Assembly (NCBI RefSeq): GCF_900102675.1
Contig: NZ_FMYX01000002.1
Coordinates: 186,001 to 250,000 of the forward strand
Length of the DNA: 64,000 bases
Direction: 5' to 3'
Source of the DNA: Pseudomonas guariconensis
GTDB lineage: Bacteria > Pseudomonadota > Gammaproteobacteria > Pseudomonadales > Pseudomonadaceae
Position 1 is the stretch's first letter. Each line of letters opens with the position of its first letter. Below are positions 18,437 through 29,032 of the stretch, in pieces. A program made the position numbers and the translations under genes. Below the pieces are notes generated by a model. That model was not told the DNA's origin. It saw only the letters and a list, made by a program, of their open reading frames with translations, and searched no databases.

Positions 18437-18652
18437 TCAAGGGCAGCCCGGCGCCTGGCGCTGGTGTTCGTCGTCGTACTTTTCCAGGCCCTCCGGGCCC
18501 ATGCGCTTGTTGATGACCGGCGCGGTTTCCGCCTGCCACTGAGACTGGTAGCAGCCGCCCTTGGGCGGCTGCGACGGCTCGGTATCGGCAGACTTGCTGG
18601 AGCAGGCGCCCAGCAACAGGGCCAGGATCATCACAGGCAATTGCTTGACCAT
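18437..18652 (-). CDS. Small hypothetical lipoprotein
   Basis: 71 aa from the ATG at 18652, with GGGAGCG as the ribosome-binding site. The upstream in-frame ATG at 18682 has no such site and would spoil the signal. The signal is MVKQLPVMILALLLGACSSK with lipobox LGAC. The mature part is short, polar and has two Cys residues (GGCYQSQWQAETAP ... APGCP). The family is not recognised. It lies 32 nt after pgk and before mliC, and is probably transcribed with the glycolytic genes. Confidence 0.75.
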   Translation of the reverse strand: MVKQLPVMILALLLGACSSKSADTEPSQPPKGGCYQSQWQAETAPVINKRMGPEGLEKYDDEHQRQAPGCP

Positions 18653-18684
18653 CAGGTCGCTCCCTTTGCCAGGCGCCGCCATAC

Positions 18685-19848
18685 TCAGGCCTTGGCCCGC
18701 TCTTCCAGGATAGCCACGGCGGGCAGGACCTTGCCTTCGACGAATTCGAGGAACGCGCCGCCACCGGTAGAAATGTAGGAGATATCAGCGCCTACGCCAT
18801 ATTTGTCGATGGCCGCCAGGGTGTCACCGCCACCGGCGATGGAGAAGGCGGCGCTGTCGGCGATGGCCTTGGCCAGCACTTTGGTACCGTTGCCGAACTG
18901 GTCGAACTCGAACACGCCGACCGGGCCGTTCCACAGAATGGTCTTGGACGACTTGAGCAGCTCGGCGAACTGTTCGGCAGTCTTCGGGCCGATATCCAGG
19001 ATCATGTCGTCATCGGCCACATCGGCGATGGATTTGACGGTGGCTTCGGCGCTCTCGGCGAACTCCTTGGCAACCACTACGTCCACCGGCAGCGGCACGC
19101 TGACCTTGGCGGCGATCGCCTTGGCGGTGTCGACCAGGTCAGGTTCGTACAGCGACTTGCCGACCTTGTGGCCCGCCGCGGCGAGGAAGGTGTTGGCGAT
19201 GCCGCCACCGACGATCAGTTGATCGCAGACCGTGCTCAGGCTGTTGAGCACATCCAGCTTGGTGGAGACCTTGGAGCCGGCGACGATGGCGGCCATCGGT
19301 TTGGCCGGGGCTTTCAGGGCCTTGCCCAGGGCATCGAGTTCGGCCGCCAGCAGCGGGCCTGCAGCCGCAACCTTGGCGAACTTGGCAACCCCGTGGGTCG
19401 AACCCTCGGCGCGGTGGGCGGTACCGAAGGCATCCATGACGAATACGTCGCACAGGGCGGCGTACTTTTGCGCCAGCTCGTCGGCGTTCTTCTTCTCGCC
19501 CTTGTTGAAGCGCACGTTCTCGAACAGCACCAGATCGCCGGCCTTGACCTCGACACCGTCCAGGTAGTCAGCGACCAGCGGCACGTCGCGGCCCAGGGCC
19601 TTGCTCAGGTAATCAGCCACCGGCTTGAGGCTGTTCTCGGCGGAGAACTCGCCTTCGGTGGGGCGACCCAGGTGCGAGCAGACCATGACGGCAGCGCCCT
19701 TCTCAAGGGCCAGCTTGATGGTCGGCAGCGCGGCCAGGATACGCGCATCGCTGGCTACCACACCGTCTTTCACAGGGACGTTGAGGTCTTCGCGGATCAG
19801 TACGCGCTTACCTTGCAGGTCGAGGTCGGTCATCTTCAACACGGTCAT
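18685..19848 (-). CDS. pgk: Phosphoglycerate kinase
   Basis: 387 aa, standard length. It catalyses the reversible transfer of phosphate between 1,3-bisphosphoglycerate and ADP. Substrate-binding [11 protein letters not shown] is at residues 15-25, [14 protein letters not shown] follows, and the nucleotide-binding [15 protein letters not shown] and [13 protein letters not shown] are near the C-terminus. The start lies 12 nt after the epd stop, so the genes are co-transcribed. Confidence 0.98.
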   Translation of the reverse strand: MTVLKMTDLDLQGKRVLIREDLNVPVKDGVVASDARILAALPTIKLALEKGAAVMVCSHLGRPTEGEFSAENSLKPVADYLSKALGRDVPLVADYLDGVEVKAGDLVLFENVRFNKGEKKNADELAQKYAALCDVFVMDAFGTAHRAEGSTHGVAKFAKVAAAGPLLAAELDALGKALKAPAKPMAAIVAGSKVSTKLDVLNSLSTVCDQLIVGGGIANTFLAAAGHKVGKSLYEPDLVDTAKAIAAKVSVPLPVDVVVAKEFAESAEATVKSIADVADDDMILDIGPKTAEQFAELLKSSKTILWNGPVGVFEFDQFGNGTKVLAKAIADSAAFSIAGGGDTLAAIDKYGVGADISYISTGGGAFLEFVEGKVLPAVAILEERAKA

Positions 19849-19860
19849 GAATGCAGTCCT

Positions 19861-20922
19861 TCAGGGCTGTTTGGTGCGGGTTTGGTGGACGACGTGCAGG
19901 AAATGACCGGCAACGTCGAGCATACGGTTGGCGAACCCCCATTCGTTGTCGAACCAGGCCAGCAGGTTCACCAGGCGGGGGCCGGAAACACGGGTCTGGC
20001 TGGCATCGACGATGGCCGAATGCGGGTCATGGTTGAAATCACAACTGGCGTGGGGCAGCTCGGTATAGGCCAGCAGCCCTTTCAGCGGGCCGTTCAGCGC
20101 AGCCTCGCGCAACACCCGGTTGACCTCTGCCGCGTTGGTATCACGGGCGGTCTGCAGGGTGATGTCCAGGCACGAGACGTTGACGGTCGGCACGCGTACG
20201 GCTTTGGCCTGGATTCGACCGGCAAGTTCCGGAAGCAGGCGCTCGATGCCGCGCGCCAGACCAGTGGACACCGGGATCACCGACTGGAATGCCGAACGGG
20301 TGCGGCGCAGGTCCTCATGGTGATAGGCATCGATCACCGGCTGGTCGTTCATCGCCGAGTGAATGGTGGTGATCGACACATACTCGATGCCAAACGCCTG
20401 GTCCAGCACGCGCAACAGCGGCACGCCGCAGTTGGTGGTACAGGAGGCGTTGGACACCAGGCGCTCCTCGCCGCTCAGGCAGTCCTGGTTAATGCCATAG
20501 ACCACCGTGGCGTCGACATCCGCTTCACTGGACATCGGCTGGGAGAACAGCACCCGCGGCGCGCCGGCATCGAGAAAGCGCTGGGCATCGGCACGAGTGT
20601 TGTAGGCCCCGGAGCACTCCAGCACCAGATCGACGCCCAGCGCCGCCCAGTCGATGCCCTCCGGGGTGGCGCTGCGCAGGACCTTCACACAGTCGCCATT
20701 GATGTGCAGGCAGTCGCCGTCAACCCTCACCTCGCCAGGGAATCGCCCGTGGGTGGAGTCGAAACGGGTCAAGTATTCGAGGCTGGCCTGATCGGCCAGG
20801 TCGTTCAGCGCGACGATCTCGAAGCCGGCGTCCGCTCCTCGCTCGAACAGTGCGCGCAAGACACAACGACCGATACGGCCGTAACCGTTGAGTGCAACTT
20901 TGTAGGGACGCGGATGGGGCAT
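19861..20922 (-). CDS. epd: Erythrose-4-phosphate dehydrogenase (GapB-type)
   Basis: 353 aa from the ATG at 20922. It has the GAPDH-fold NAD motif (ALNGYGRIGRCVLRALFE) and the catalytic Cys within SNASCTTNCGVPLLR. It oxidises D-erythrose-4-phosphate to 4-phosphoerythronate, feeding pyridoxal-phosphate synthesis; some family members retain weak GAPDH activity. The epd/pgk/fba order is that of enteric bacteria, and here tkt, which makes erythrose-4-phosphate, lies just upstream. Frames extending to 21162 cross the REP pair and are not coding. Confidence 0.93.
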   Translation of the reverse strand: MPHPRPYKVALNGYGRIGRCVLRALFERGADAGFEIVALNDLADQASLEYLTRFDSTHGRFPGEVRVDGDCLHINGDCVKVLRSATPEGIDWAALGVDLVLECSGAYNTRADAQRFLDAGAPRVLFSQPMSSEADVDATVVYGINQDCLSGEERLVSNASCTTNCGVPLLRVLDQAFGIEYVSITTIHSAMNDQPVIDAYHHEDLRRTRSAFQSVIPVSTGLARGIERLLPELAGRIQAKAVRVPTVNVSCLDITLQTARDTNAAEVNRVLREAALNGPLKGLLAYTELPHASCDFNHDPHSAIVDASQTRVSGPRLVNLLAWFDNEWGFANRMLDVAGHFLHVVHQTRTKQP

Positions 20923-20977
20923 TCGATACTCACGGAACAGATCTATTGTCAGCAGCCTGCGGGATTGCGGTGTGGCA

Positions 20978-21040
20978 TTCGCAGGCAAGCCCGCTCCCAC
21001 AGGGATACACGACCACCGTGGGAGCGGGCTTGCCCGCGAA
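20978..21040. repeat. REP inverted pair
   Basis: TTCGCAGGCAAGCCCGCTCC from 20978 and its inverse ending with GGCTTGCCCGCGAA at 21040, in the tkt-epd gap. The two copies could form a strong hairpin and uncouple epd-pgk from tkt. Confidence 0.9.
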
Positions 21041-21070
21041 TCGGGGCGACACCGCCCGCAGATCCTTACA

Positions 21071-23068
21071 TCAGTCTTCCAGCAGCTCTTCAGCGGTACC
21101 CAGAATGTTCTCCAGGGTGAAGCCGAATTCCTCGAACAGTGCGGAGGCCGGCGCCGACTCACCGTAGGTGGTCATACCGATGACGCGGCCTTCCAGGCCC
21201 ACGTACTTGTACCAGAAGTCCGCGTGGGCAGCCTCGATGGCGATACGCGCACCGACTTCCAGCGGTAGAACGGACTGCTTGTAGGCGGCGTCCTGGGCGT
21301 CGAACACGCTGGTGCACGGCATGGAAACCACACGCACCTTGCGGCCCTGCTCGGTCAGCTTGGCATGCGCCTGGACCGCCAGCCCCACTTCGGAACCGGT
21401 GGCGATCAGCAGCAGCTCAGGCTCGCCGGCGCAATCCTTGAGGATGTAGCCGCCGCGGCTGATGTTGGCGATCTGCTGGGCATCGCGCTCCTGGTGCTGC
21501 AGGTTCTGACGGGAGAAGATCAACGCCGATGGGCCGTCCTTGCGCTCCAGGGCCTGCTTCCAGGACACGGCGGATTCCACCGCGTCGGCTGGACGCCAAG
21601 TGTCCAGGTTCGGCGTGCTGCGCAGGCTGGTCAGCTGCTCGATCGGCTGGTGGGTCGGGCCGTCTTCGCCCAAGCCGATGGAGTCGTGGGTATAGACATG
21701 GATGACGCGCTGCTTCATCAGGGCGGACATGCGTACCGCGTTGCGGGCGTATTCCATGAACATCAGGAAGGTCGCGCCATAAGGCACCAGGCCGCCGTGC
21801 AGGGCGACGCCGTTCATGATGGCGGTCATGCCGAACTCGCGCACACCGTAGAACACGTAGTTGCCGCTGGCGTCATCGGCGCTGACGCCTTTGCAGCCCT
21901 TCCACAGGGTCAGGTTGGAGCCGGCCAGGTCAGCCGAGCCGCCGAGGAACTCAGGCAGCAGCGGGCCGAAGGCATTCAGGGCGTTCTGGCTGGCCTTGCG
22001 GCTGGCGATGGTTTCACCCTTGGCGGCGACTTCGTTGATGTAGGCCTGGGCCTTCTCGGCGAAGTCGGCCGGCAGCTCGCCGCGTTCACGGCGCTTGAAC
22101 TCGGCGGCCAGCTCAGGGTAGGCCTTGGCATAGGCGTCGAAGCGCTGGTTCCAGTCGGCTTCGAGCTTGGCGCCGGCGGCTTTGGCGTCCCATTCTGCGT
22201 AGATGTCGGCCGGAATCTCGAACGGACCGTGGTTCCAGTTCAGTTCCTTGCGGGCCAGGGCGATTTCATCGTTGCCCAACGGCGCGCCGTGGCAGTCTTC
22301 CTTGCCCTGCTTGTTGGGCGAACCGAAGCCAATGATGGTCTTGCAGCAGATCAGGGTCGGGCGATCGCTCTTGCGGGCGGTCTCGATGGCAGTCTTGATC
22401 TCGTCGGCGTCATGGCCATCGACGTTGCGGATCACCTGCCAGTTGTACGCCTCGAAGCGCGCCGGGGTGTTGTCGGTGAACCAGCCGTGCACTTCGCCGT
22501 CGATGGAGATGCCGTTGTCGTCGTAGAAGGCGATCAGCTTGTTCAGGCCCAAGGTGCCGGCCAGGGACGCGACTTCGTGGGAGATACCTTCCATCATGCA
22601 GCCGTCGCCCAGGAACACGTAGGTGTGGTGGTCGACGATGGTGTGGCCTTCACGGTTGAATTGGGCCGCCAGGACTTTTTCCGCCAGGGCGAAGCCCACG
22701 GCGTTGGCGATACCCTGGCCCAGCGGGCCGGTGGTGGTCTCGACGCCTGCGGTGTAGCCGTACTCCGGGTGACCCGGCGTGCGACTGTGCAGTTGACGGA
22801 AGGCCTTGAGGTCGTCGATCGACAGGTCGTAGCCGGTCAGGTGCAGCAGCGAGTAGATGAGCATCGAGCCGTGGCCATTGGACAGCACGAAGCGGTCGCG
22901 GTCGGCGAATTTCGGATTGCTCGGGTTGTGCTTCAGGTAATCGCGCCAAAGCACTTCGGCGATATCCGCCATGCCCATGGGGGCACCTGGGTGGCCGCTG
23001 TTGGCCTTTTGCACGGCATCCATGCTGAGGGCACGAATGGCGTTGGCACGTTCACGACGGCTGGGCAT
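21071..23068 (-). CDS. tkt: Transketolase
   Basis: 665 aa from the ATG at 23068, with AGGAGA upstream. It is a thiamine-diphosphate enzyme that transfers two-carbon ketol units in the pentose phosphate pathway. Signatures are [20 protein letters not shown] at the N-terminus, [15 protein letters not shown], the ThDP motif [13 protein letters not shown], and the PYR-domain [19 protein letters not shown]. It is the first gene of the minus-strand sugar-phosphate cluster and divergent from the SahR-like regulator gene. Confidence 0.98.
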   Translation of the reverse strand: MPSRRERANAIRALSMDAVQKANSGHPGAPMGMADIAEVLWRDYLKHNPSNPKFADRDRFVLSNGHGSMLIYSLLHLTGYDLSIDDLKAFRQLHSRTPGHPEYGYTAGVETTTGPLGQGIANAVGFALAEKVLAAQFNREGHTIVDHHTYVFLGDGCMMEGISHEVASLAGTLGLNKLIAFYDDNGISIDGEVHGWFTDNTPARFEAYNWQVIRNVDGHDADEIKTAIETARKSDRPTLICCKTIIGFGSPNKQGKEDCHGAPLGNDEIALARKELNWNHGPFEIPADIYAEWDAKAAGAKLEADWNQRFDAYAKAYPELAAEFKRRERGELPADFAEKAQAYINEVAAKGETIASRKASQNALNAFGPLLPEFLGGSADLAGSNLTLWKGCKGVSADDASGNYVFYGVREFGMTAIMNGVALHGGLVPYGATFLMFMEYARNAVRMSALMKQRVIHVYTHDSIGLGEDGPTHQPIEQLTSLRSTPNLDTWRPADAVESAVSWKQALERKDGPSALIFSRQNLQHQERDAQQIANISRGGYILKDCAGEPELLLIATGSEVGLAVQAHAKLTEQGRKVRVVSMPCTSVFDAQDAAYKQSVLPLEVGARIAIEAAHADFWYKYVGLEGRVIGMTTYGESAPASALFEEFGFTLENILGTAEELLED

Positions 23069-23170
23069 CGCTGAGTCTCCTGGGGATTGAAAAGGTAGTG
23101 AAACGAAAAAGGCCGCCATTTTCGCCCACAGGCGGGGCCGGGGGCAAACTTTTCCAGCCACAGGCGACAA

Positions 23171-23236
23171 GCTCGACACTGCAAGCAGAGGTAGATCGGC
23201 GCCCGATCTGCTCCAACCTTGCAGCTTGCCCCCTGC
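23171..23236. repeat. Dispersed GCTTGCAGC-type inverted repeat, degenerate copy
   Basis: CAAGCTCGACACTGCAAG on the left faces CTTGCAGCTTG on the right, enclosing a 7-bp hairpin AGATCGG/CCGATCT. The outer arms resemble repeats at 35135, 46739, 56048, 57262 and 58281. It lies between tkt and the SahR-like gene. Confidence 0.5.
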
Positions 23237-23254
23237 AGACCGCAGCTCATCGCC

Positions 23255-23276
23255 AATATCAAAACTTTTTGATATT
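23255..23276. promoter_or_regulatory. Palindromic candidate SahR/ArsR operator
   Basis: AATATCAAAA (23255-23264) and TTTTGATATT (23267-23276) form a perfect 10+10 bp AT-rich palindrome with a 2-bp centre, in otherwise GC-rich DNA. This is the size and shape of ArsR-family operators, and it sits immediately upstream of an ArsR-type regulator gene. It could control sahR-metK, the divergent tkt, or both. Confidence 0.75.
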
Positions 23277-23280
23277 GCTA

Positions 23281-23309
23281 TTGCTACGACAGCATCCCCT
23301 GTCTAGACT
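23281..23309 (+). promoter_or_regulatory. Candidate sahR-metK promoter, possibly leaderless
   Basis: TTGCTA (23281-23286), 17-bp spacer, TAGACT (23304-23309). The predicted transcript start falls at or within a few bases of the ATG at 23318, and no ribosome-binding site is visible there, consistent with a leaderless mRNA. The operator at 23255-23276 abuts the -35. Confidence 0.4.
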
Positions 23310-23317
23310 GCCGCCTC

Positions 23318-24310
23318 ATGAACCAAAGCGCGCCCATCACCCCTCAACGCAGCGACGAGCTGGCCGCCCTGTGCAAGGCCGGCGGCGACCCGCTGCGCCT
23401 GAACGTGCTGCGCGCGCTGGCCAGCGACTCGTTTGGCGTGCTGGAGCTCGCACAGATTTTCGACATCGGCCAATCGGGCATGAGCCATCACCTCAAGGTA
23501 CTGGCCCAGGCTGAACTGGTGGCCACGCGCCGCGAGGGCAATGCGATCTTCTACCGCCGCGCCTTGCCCGACAGCCTGCGCTTGGGCGGTCGCCTGCACG
23601 CAGCCCTGCTCGAAGAGGTGGACGGCCTGGCCCTGACGCAGGACGTGCAGGCCCGTATCGCCCAGGTGCAACAACGCCGCGCCGCCACCAGCCAGGACTT
23701 TTTCCTGCGCGTGGAAGAAAAGTTTCGCGCCCAGCAAGACCTGATCGCCGGCCTGCCGCAGTACCGCGACAGCCTGCTGGCTCTGCTCGACAACCTGAGT
23801 TTCGGCCCCGAGGCCAGCGCGCTGGAAGTCGGTCCAGGCGATGGCGGCTTCCTGCCGGACCTGGCACGGCGCTTCAATCAGGTCACGGCCCTGGACAACA
23901 GCTCGACCATGCTCGAATTGGCCCGCCAGGTCTGCGAGCGCGAAGGGCTGGATAATGTAAACCTGCAGTTGGCCGATGCACTGGGTGCAACGGATGTGGA
24001 AGCCGACTGCGTAGTGCTGAACATGGTGTTGCACCATTTCAGCGACCCGGCCCTGGCCCTGCGCCTGCTGGCCAAACGGGTGAAAGCGGGCGGCAGCCTG
24101 CTGGTCACCGAGCTGTGCAGCCATGATCAGAGCTGGGCGCGGGAAGCCTGCGGCGATCTCTGGTTGGGCTTCGAGCAGGAAGACCTGGCCCGTTGGGCCC
24201 GGGTAGCGGGGCTAGTACCCGGGGACAGCCTCTATGTGGGCTTGCGTAACGGTTTCCAGATTCAGGTCCGCCATTTCCAGCGGACGACTGGCGACACTCA
24301 CCATCGGTAA
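23318..24310 (+). CDS. sahR: ArsR-family regulator fused to a SAM-dependent methyltransferase domain (SahR-like)
   Basis: 330 aa. Residues 15-80 are an ArsR winged helix (DPLRLNVLRALASDSFGVLE, then GQSGMSHHLKVLAQAELVAT). Residues 145-310 are a class I methyltransferase fold with motif I EVGPGDGG at 170-177. SahR, an ArsR-methyltransferase fusion described in Proteobacteria, senses S-adenosylhomocysteine and controls ahcY/metK-type genes; the fused domain is thought to bind the ligand. Its stop lies 20 nt before metK, so it leads a sahR-metK operon. Assigning it to SahR rests on domain order, the metK neighbour and the palindrome, not on a search. Confidence 0.82.
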   Translation: MNQSAPITPQRSDELAALCKAGGDPLRLNVLRALASDSFGVLELAQIFDIGQSGMSHHLKVLAQAELVATRREGNAIFYRRALPDSLRLGGRLHAALLEEVDGLALTQDVQARIAQVQQRRAATSQDFFLRVEEKFRAQQDLIAGLPQYRDSLLALLDNLSFGPEASALEVGPGDGGFLPDLARRFNQVTALDNSSTMLELARQVCEREGLDNVNLQLADALGATDVEADCVVLNMVLHHFSDPALALRLLAKRVKAGGSLLVTELCSHDQSWAREACGDLWLGFEQEDLARWARVAGLVPGDSLYVGLRNGFQIQVRHFQRTTGDTHHR

Positions 24311-24330
24311 ATTTTTAGGAACCCGTCGAG

Positions 24331-25521
24331 ATGAGCGAATACTCCCTTTTCACTTCCGAGTCCGTGTCCGAAGGGCATCCGGACAAGATCGCCGACCAGA
24401 TTTCGGACGCGGTCCTTGATGCAATCATCGCCCAGGACAAATACGCCCGCGTTGCTTGCGAAACCCTGGTCAAGACCGGTGTCGCCATCATTGCCGGTGA
24501 AGTGACCACCTCCGCCTGGGTCGACCTGGAGGAGTTGGTGCGCAAAGTCATCATCGACATCGGCTACAACAGCTCCGACGTCGGCTTCGACGGCGCGACC
24601 TGCGCCGTGATGAACATCATCGGCAAACAGTCGGTGGACATCGCCCAGGGCGTCGACCGCTCCAAGCCGGAAGACCAGGGTGCGGGCGACCAGGGCCTGA
24701 TGTTCGGCTACGCCAGCAACGAAACCGACGTCCTGATGCCTGCCCCGATCTGCTTCTCCCATCGCCTGGTCGAGCGCCAGGCCGAAGCGCGCAAGTCCGG
24801 CCTGCTGCCGTGGCTGCGTCCGGACGCCAAGTCTCAGGTCACCTGCCGTTACGAAAACGGCAAGGTCGTGGGTATCGATGCCGTGGTCCTGTCGACCCAG
24901 CACAACCCGGAAGTCTCCTACAAAGATCTGCGTGAAGCCGTCATGGAGCTGATCGTCAAGCACACCCTGCCTGCCGAACTGCTGCACAAGGACACCCAGT
25001 TCCACATCAACCCGACCGGCAACTTCATCATTGGTGGCCCAGTGGGCGACTGCGGCCTGACCGGTCGCAAGATCATCGTCGACTCCTACGGCGGCATGGC
25101 GCGTCACGGTGGCGGCGCGTTCTCCGGAAAGGACCCGTCCAAAGTCGACCGCTCGGCAGCCTACGCCGGCCGCTACGTGGCCAAGAACATCGTTGCCGCA
25201 GGCCTGGCCGACCGTTGCGAGATCCAGGTGTCCTACGCCATCGGCGTGGCCCAGCCGACCTCCATTTCGATCAACACCTTCGGCACCGGCAAGATCGCCG
25301 ACGACAAGATCGTACAATTGGTCCGCGAGTGCTTCGACCTGCGCCCGTACGCCATCACCACCATGCTCGACCTGCTGCACCCGATGTACCAGGAAACCGC
25401 TGCCTATGGTCACTTCGGCCGTATCCCACAGCAGAAGACCGTCGGCAACGACACCTTCACCACCTTCACCTGGGAACGCACCGACCGCGTCGACGCCCTG
25501 CGCGCCGCAGCCGGCCTGTAA
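24331..25521 (+). CDS. metK: S-adenosylmethionine synthetase
   Basis: 396 aa, normal length. It makes S-adenosylmethionine from methionine and ATP. The N-terminus reads [40 protein letters not shown] and [20 protein letters not shown] are the conserved ATP/phosphate-binding stretches. TAGGAA precedes the ATG by about 10 nt. It is coupled to the upstream SahR-like regulator, so SAM synthesis is probably tied to the methylation by-product level. Confidence 0.98.
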   Translation: MSEYSLFTSESVSEGHPDKIADQISDAVLDAIIAQDKYARVACETLVKTGVAIIAGEVTTSAWVDLEELVRKVIIDIGYNSSDVGFDGATCAVMNIIGKQSVDIAQGVDRSKPEDQGAGDQGLMFGYASNETDVLMPAPICFSHRLVERQAEARKSGLLPWLRPDAKSQVTCRYENGKVVGIDAVVLSTQHNPEVSYKDLREAVMELIVKHTLPAELLHKDTQFHINPTGNFIIGGPVGDCGLTGRKIIVDSYGGMARHGGGAFSGKDPSKVDRSAAYAGRYVAKNIVAAGLADRCEIQVSYAIGVAQPTSISINTFGTGKIADDKIVQLVRECFDLRPYAITTMLDLLHPMYQETAAYGHFGRIPQQKTVGNDTFTTFTWERTDRVDALRAAAGL

Positions 25522-25527
25522 GGGTAA

Positions 25528-27360
<1,833 letters not shown>

Positions 27361-27420
27361 TTTCGTCAGATCAGGGCAGCATTTCGTTTTCCGCTGTCCT
27401 GCCTTCGAATGGAGTCCCCG

Positions 27421-27816
27421 ATGAAATTGCTTTCGTCTCTTGCACTGTCCGCCTTGCTCAGCATCGCCGCCAGCCCTCTGCTGGCCGCCGAAGAGCAGCC
27501 TGGGCTGACCGGCTGCGCGGCCAAGCGCCAGGCTATCAGCGAACAGCTCGAACAAGCGCGCAGCCATGGCAACAGCGAGCAGCAGGCCGGCCTGGAAAAG
27601 GCCCTGGCCGAAGTCACCGAACACTGCACCGATTCCAGCCTGCGCAAGGAGCGTGAGCAGAAGGTCCTCGAGGCCCGCCACGAAGTGAACCAGCGCACCA
27701 AGGACCTGGACAAGGCCATGAAGAAAGGCGACCCGGAGAAGATCAACAAGCGCAAGGAAAAGCTCGCCGAGGCCAAGAAGGAGCTGCAAGAAGCCGTCGA
27801 TGGACTGGAGCGCTGA
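27421..27816 (+). CDS. DUF1090 family periplasmic protein (YqjC-like), copy 1
   Basis: 131 aa from the ATG at 27421. It has a signal peptide (LALSALLSIAASPLLAAEEQ) and then the DUF1090 head GLTGCAAKRQAISEQLEQAR with a second Cys in EHCTDSSLRKERE. The rest is a highly charged coiled coil (EQKVLEARHEVNQRTKDLDK, then heptad-rich Lys/Glu to the end). The two Cys may form a disulfide. Function is unknown; E. coli YqjC has been linked to envelope or acid stress. A paralogue of identical length follows. Confidence 0.85.
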   Translation: MKLLSSLALSALLSIAASPLLAAEEQPGLTGCAAKRQAISEQLEQARSHGNSEQQAGLEKALAEVTEHCTDSSLRKEREQKVLEARHEVNQRTKDLDKAMKKGDPEKINKRKEKLAEAKKELQEAVDGLER

Positions 27817-27937
27817 GTCAGTCACGCCGGAGTAGGGTTTTTCTGAAAGCGATGTAGCACCCGTTTCCAGGGTTCACTCGGCAAACGGTTGTAGGCACTA
27901 TCCCCTACAAATTTTGTTGCTATTGAAGGAAGTGTTC

Positions 27938-28333
27938 ATGAAAGCCCGTTCCGCCCTGACAATTCTGGCCATCCTCGGCCTGGCCGCTGGCACTGCGCAG
28001 GCAGCGCAGCCCACCCCAGGCCTGACCGGTTGCGCGGCCAAACGCAGCGCCATCGAGAACCAGCTCGAATACGCCCGCAAGCACAACAATTGGGGTCAGA
28101 TCCGTGGCCTGGAAAAAGCCTTGAAGGAAAACGCCGCCCACTGCACCGATGCCGGCCTGAAACACGAGCGTGAAGCCAAGGTCGCCGAGGCCAAGGCGGA
28201 AGTGGCCGAACGCAAGGCAGACCTCGCCGAGGCTCATGCCAAGGGCGACAAGGACAAGATCGCCAAGCGCGAGCGCAAGCTTGCAGAGTCCCAGGCTGAA
28301 CTCAAGCAGGCCGAGCTGGAGCTGGACAAGTGA
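27938..28333 (+). CDS. DUF1090 family periplasmic protein (YqjC-like), copy 2
   Basis: 131 aa from the ATG at 27938, exactly the length of the upstream copy. The signal peptide ends near AQAAQP; GLTGCAAKRSAIENQLEYAR and AHCTDAGLKHEREAKV align directly with copy 1. The coiled-coil tail is Ala/Lys/Glu-rich (AEVAERKADLAEAHAKGDKD). The two genes are a tandem duplication in which the signal peptides and tails have drifted but the TGCAAKR and HCTD sites are kept. The 121-bp gap between them suggests separate promoters. Confidence 0.85.
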   Translation: MKARSALTILAILGLAAGTAQAAQPTPGLTGCAAKRSAIENQLEYARKHNNWGQIRGLEKALKENAAHCTDAGLKHEREAKVAEAKAEVAERKADLAEAHAKGDKDKIAKRERKLAESQAELKQAELELDK

Positions 28334-28469
28334 CATCGGCTCCCTGGGCTACCGCTGAGAGGGGCAATGCACGGTAGTTGTGCCCCTGCATATCGGGGCC
28401 GTTGCGCGGCCCTTCGCAGTTTCCCGCAGGCATTGCGGGAAGCAGCCTCAAGCCCGGCCATGCGGGCAA

Positions 28470-28916
28470 TCAATGATTGCGAAATTCCGTGTGGCAGGCC
28501 TTGCATGCGGCCTCGACCTTGTCCATTGGCGCCTTCAGGCTTGCCGCCTCCAGTGGCTGGTCACGGGTCACGCTGACGAGCTCGCCCGTCACCCCTTCCA
28601 ATTGCCGAGCCAAATCCTGGAAACGCGCCTGACGCTCCCACACCTCAGGCCGCGCGCTGCTGTCACCTTCATCCTTGACCTGCGGAAAATGCTGCCACGG
28701 CTCGCGGGACAGACCATCGAGCTTCACCGCACCCTCGGCGAACCGGGCGCCGTCAAACGGTAATCGACCCCGCAGCATGCCGCCCATATCCTCGCTGGTC
28801 TTGAGCATTTGCTTGAAGATCGCCTTGCGCTGACCCAGTGGTGAGTTAGGATCGACACGGTCACAGGCCGCCAGGGACAGGCCGACCAACAGCAGAACGG
28901 TGAAACATTTCAACAT
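28470..28916 (-). CDS. Cytochrome c'-like lipoprotein
   Basis: 148 aa from the ATG at 28916. The N-terminus is a lipoprotein signal (MLKCFTVLLLVGLSLAACDR, lipobox LAAC). The class II cytochrome c pattern places a single heme motif, CKACH, near the C-terminus (residues 138-142), and the protein ends TEFRNH. The four-helix body includes QRKAIFKQMLKTSEDMGGML. It is probably a membrane-tethered periplasmic monoheme protein involved in electron transfer or gas binding. It is divergent from mltA. Confidence 0.82.
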   Translation of the reverse strand: MLKCFTVLLLVGLSLAACDRVDPNSPLGQRKAIFKQMLKTSEDMGGMLRGRLPFDGARFAEGAVKLDGLSREPWQHFPQVKDEGDSSARPEVWERQARFQDLARQLEGVTGELVSVTRDQPLEAASLKAPMDKVEAACKACHTEFRNH

Positions 28917-29032
28917 CACGGTCACATTGGCAGAGGGAAAGGGCCGACAGTATCCTCGCCTGCTCGACAAAGACCAATACCCCCACGAAAAACATGGGCA
29001 GCCGTACAGGCCGCCCATTCAAGGATTCAACC

